Notes under the pieces: generated by a model
Told to the model about the DNA's origin: nothing
The model's database searches: none
The model's input: the letters and a program-made list of their open reading frames with translations, nothing else
Shown here: positions 3,264 to 5,424 of the stretch, one piece after another
Layout of the letters: every line of letters begins with the position of its first letter
How positions within the stretch are numbered: position 1 is the stretch's first letter
From: an uncultured Collinsella sp.
GTDB lineage: Bacteria; Actinomycetota; Coriobacteriia; Coriobacteriales; Coriobacteriaceae
Assembly: GCA_902488525.1 (NCBI GenBank)
Contig: CABTWP010000081.1
Coordinates: forward strand, 1-5,424
Direction: 5' to 3'
Length of the DNA stretch: 5,424 nucleotides
Made by a program: the position numbers and the translations under genes

Positions 3264-5401
3264 GTGGCAGAGCGTCCGACATACAAGCTCAGGTTTCTCG
3301 ATCCCAAGAAGCGCTTTCCGGCGATGCCCGAGCAGCCTGCGGGACGCTCATATGGCGTGGTCTGGAAACTCTTTGGCGAGGATCAGCATGAATCTTGTTA
3401 TGTCGTCGAGTTCGTTGGCAAAAGTCATGTGTCGCTTTTGGGCTACGTAAGCGTTTCGGGTGAGGTGTACAAGGTGGACCGCCCCGTCAGCGAGGCTCCG
3501 CTGCCCAACGATCCCGACATGGAACTGGTCCTTGACGAGTCGGATTCCAGTATTGGTGAGATTATGGTAAGGGAAGCCAACGGTGCAATGCACGCATGTG
3601 CGCAAACTGTCGGTTCTCCCGAAGGCCCCATGCGCGAGCAGTCCGACCACGAGACATGGAATTCGACCCGCGCCCTTCCTTACGGCGAGTTCATGGCATC
3701 GATGTTCCTGCGCTACGTGATATTCGCTGACTCCGAAAATGCCATTGCGAGCACGGCGGACGCCGGCGGACTCGACGAGGGTATGCAAAATGTTGTCGAC
3801 AAGATCAAGCTCGTAAAGTTGCCCGAGCCGGTCGAGGTGTTTTTGGGCTTTAACACGGCACCGCTACCTGACGCTATCGAGACGCTGCTCTACCGCGTTG
3901 ACCATGCCGAGAATCCGAGCGGTATCGAGCGCTATGTCGCCGCCCTTATGAGCGAGGTCGACTTGCCCCGTCTGCGCACCATCGCTGCCAAGTCCGAGAT
4001 GAGCCTGGCTCGCATTGATCGTTCAAAGCTTTTCTATCTCAATTTTGATCGTAGCCTGCTGGACCAGGACGAGATTGACATGCTGCTTGCAATAGAGTGC
4101 CGTCTCAACCGCCTTTCCGGCATCCTCGAGCGCATCGGGGCCGGATTGGCCCCCGCGGCCTCGTCGCCGAGCCTTGAGGGCTGTGCACTCTTTGATTCGT
4201 GGCATATCGCCAAGACGACCAACGATGTTCCCCGACTGCTCGATACGGCTTCGAGCGATAACCCGTGGGGCAAGCCGGGTACGGTGGCTTGCCAGCCGGG
4301 CGGCGAGTGGGACGTGCGCACCCGTTTTGCGCGAATCGTTGAGGCGCTCAACGTGGTCACGCGGCTCGACTATACCTATCGGGCAAACGTTGCCGAGGGG
4401 ATTATGCTCGTTCGGTTTGGGCAGTCTGTCGTTGATGCCATGCCGCAACGTGAATACGACGCTCAGGATGACGCCTGGCGCGAGCTGGACGAGGACACGC
4501 GCGCGATCTGGGCCGCGGAGCACGATGCGCGCGTGGCACTCACGCTTGCGGCAGCGTGTTTTGCCGCGGGCACCTGCATCACGCGCTGCTATGTGCAGAT
4601 TGCTGCTCCCGACAGTGAGCAGGGCGAGCGCGTTGTCGCAACGTATTTCTTTGGGCGCGCGGCCTATCTGGCCGATTGCGTGCCTGTCGCCAAGGATCTT
4701 GAGAGCATGGACATGGACGATATGCCGTGCAAGCGTGTACTTGAGGCGTATGAGTCAACTGCTCCGGAGACGATTGAACCTGCGGAGGTTCATGCTCGTC
4801 CGCGTGATGACCATCGCACGCTTCCGCCGGCGCTGCGCGATTTGCTGCTTGCCGATACGGCTGACGAGTTGGAGGTCATGGAAGAGGACGACGACCCATA
4901 CGTGGCCCGTGTTGTTGAATTGCGCGAGCAGGCAAAAGTCGACCGTACAGGTGCTTTTGAAGGCTTTTCCCGTCTTGTTGAGGAGTTGGAGGCTAAGTGC
5001 GCCGTTGCCGAGCTTTTGGCGACAGGTCCGGTTCAAACGCAGTTTTGCGATAACCAGCTGGTGCGCATGGTGCTACCGGTGTTGGAAGAAGACCGCTCTG
5101 TGCGAATCCTTCGTGCGCCCGATGCGCTGTACTTTGCCCAGCACGAGATCTGCAGCTTTTACGTCGAGCAAGAGGACTTTGAACGAGCGCTGCCCGAGGT
5201 GCGCCATCTTTACGATCTGGCGCGCTCGTCCATGCAATCGCACTTTGCGCTCATCAACGTTCTTGCGCGTCTGGAGCGCTTTGACGAGATTATCGAGGTG
5301 GCGCGCCACGGCCTACGTATTGCCAGCGATCGCTCTGCAATCGGCTACCTGTTCTATCGCCTGGCGTTTGCCTATTGGAATTGCGATCAGCTCGACCTTG
5401 C
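3264..5401 (+). CDS. Large acidic protein with TPR-like C-terminal helices, 3'-truncated
   Basis: One frame is open without a stop from GTG 3264 to the window end: about 712 genomic codons, then adapter. The start is set by AGGGTGAT (3251-3258), a good anti-Shine-Dalgarno match, 5 nt before GTG. The protein begins (V/M)AERPTYKLRFLDPKKRFP and has no signal peptide or membrane span, so it is probably cytoplasmic. The first 540 residues match no family I can name; they mix beta-rich and helical stretches, including AAEHDARVALTLAAACFAAG near 415-435. An acidic patch, EEDDD, lies at 540-544. From about 608 to the end, paired helices (for example HEICSFYVEQEDFERALPEV, then HFALINVLARLERFDEIIEVA) have the aromatic, Ala and Leu spacing of tetratricopeptide repeats, which usually mediate protein contacts. 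Codon use (TTT, GTT, GCG mixed with GCC) is less biased than in serS, suggesting moderate expression. The true C-terminus is missing. Confidence 0.85.
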
Positions 5402-5424
5402 AGATCGGAAGAGCACACGTCTGA
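5402..5424 (+). other. Illumina TruSeq adapter read-through (non-genomic)
   Basis: The last 23 bases begin AGATCGGAAGAGC and continue exactly as the Illumina TruSeq read-1 adapter (ending in CACACGTCTGA). They follow the large open frame without a break and translate in it as DRKSTRL, a familiar contamination signature in databases. In another frame they give IGRAHV and create a false TGA stop at 5422-5424. These bases are not part of the organism's genome; the first A could also be native. Confidence 0.97.

Noticed and set aside
4174..5424. Plus-strand frame of 416 codons ending in a TGA at the window end
   Set aside because: Its stop comes from adapter sequence and its product is Arg/Ser-rich shadow text. 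The other plus frame, starting at GTG 3264 with a good ribosome-binding site, is open throughout and reads as a normal acidic protein.

Overview
The window looks like a contig from a Coriobacteriia genome, most likely Collinsella or a close relative. The basis is a GC-rich coding style with CGC/CGT arginine codons, actinobacterial-type intergenic hairpins, a typical bacterial seryl-tRNA synthetase and a CCA-encoding tRNA-Arg(ACG). The genus is an inference from overall character; no database was consulted.

Layout. Positions 1-138 are non-coding and strongly palindromic: two hairpins sit inside a long inverted repeat, forming the 3' end and terminator of a short minus-strand gene. That gene (139-312, minus) encodes a 57-residue single-span membrane protein. 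It is divergent from serS (424-1707, plus), and the roughly 110-bp gap between them carries overlapping -10-like sequences and two perfect 12-bp palindromes. serS ends at a UUCG-loop terminator. A separate cistron follows (1881-2258), a 125-residue protein of unknown function; a LexA/SOS-box-like sequence lies just upstream of its extended -10.

Positions 2295-3162 are a stable-RNA block. It has three identical tRNA-Arg(ACG) genes, each with its own TTGAC promoter and GNRA-loop terminator, plus a fourth unit reduced to the last 20 nt of the tRNA and its terminator. Three of the four units are followed by a conserved 35-nt element carrying the reverse complement of the tRNA T-arm. A GC-rich cluster of hairpins fills the place where the 5' part of the damaged tRNA copy would be.

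From 3264 to the end of the window one plus-strand frame stays open: a large acidic protein starting at GTG with TPR-like helices near its visible C-terminus. It is the largest gene here, is 3'-truncated by the contig end, and I do not recognise its family. The last 23 bases (5402-5424) match the Illumina TruSeq read-through adapter, so they are not genomic and the last eight or so codons of that gene are artefactual.

How the parts relate: serS and the tRNA-Arg genes serve translation, and both large coding regions use CGC/CGT arginine codons almost exclusively, which is what the three tRNA copies decode. I see no CRISPR array, insertion-sequence transposase, toxin-antitoxin pair or recognisable defence operon. 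The most unusual material is the tRNA block with its antisense T-arm element and the possible SOS control of the orphan gene.
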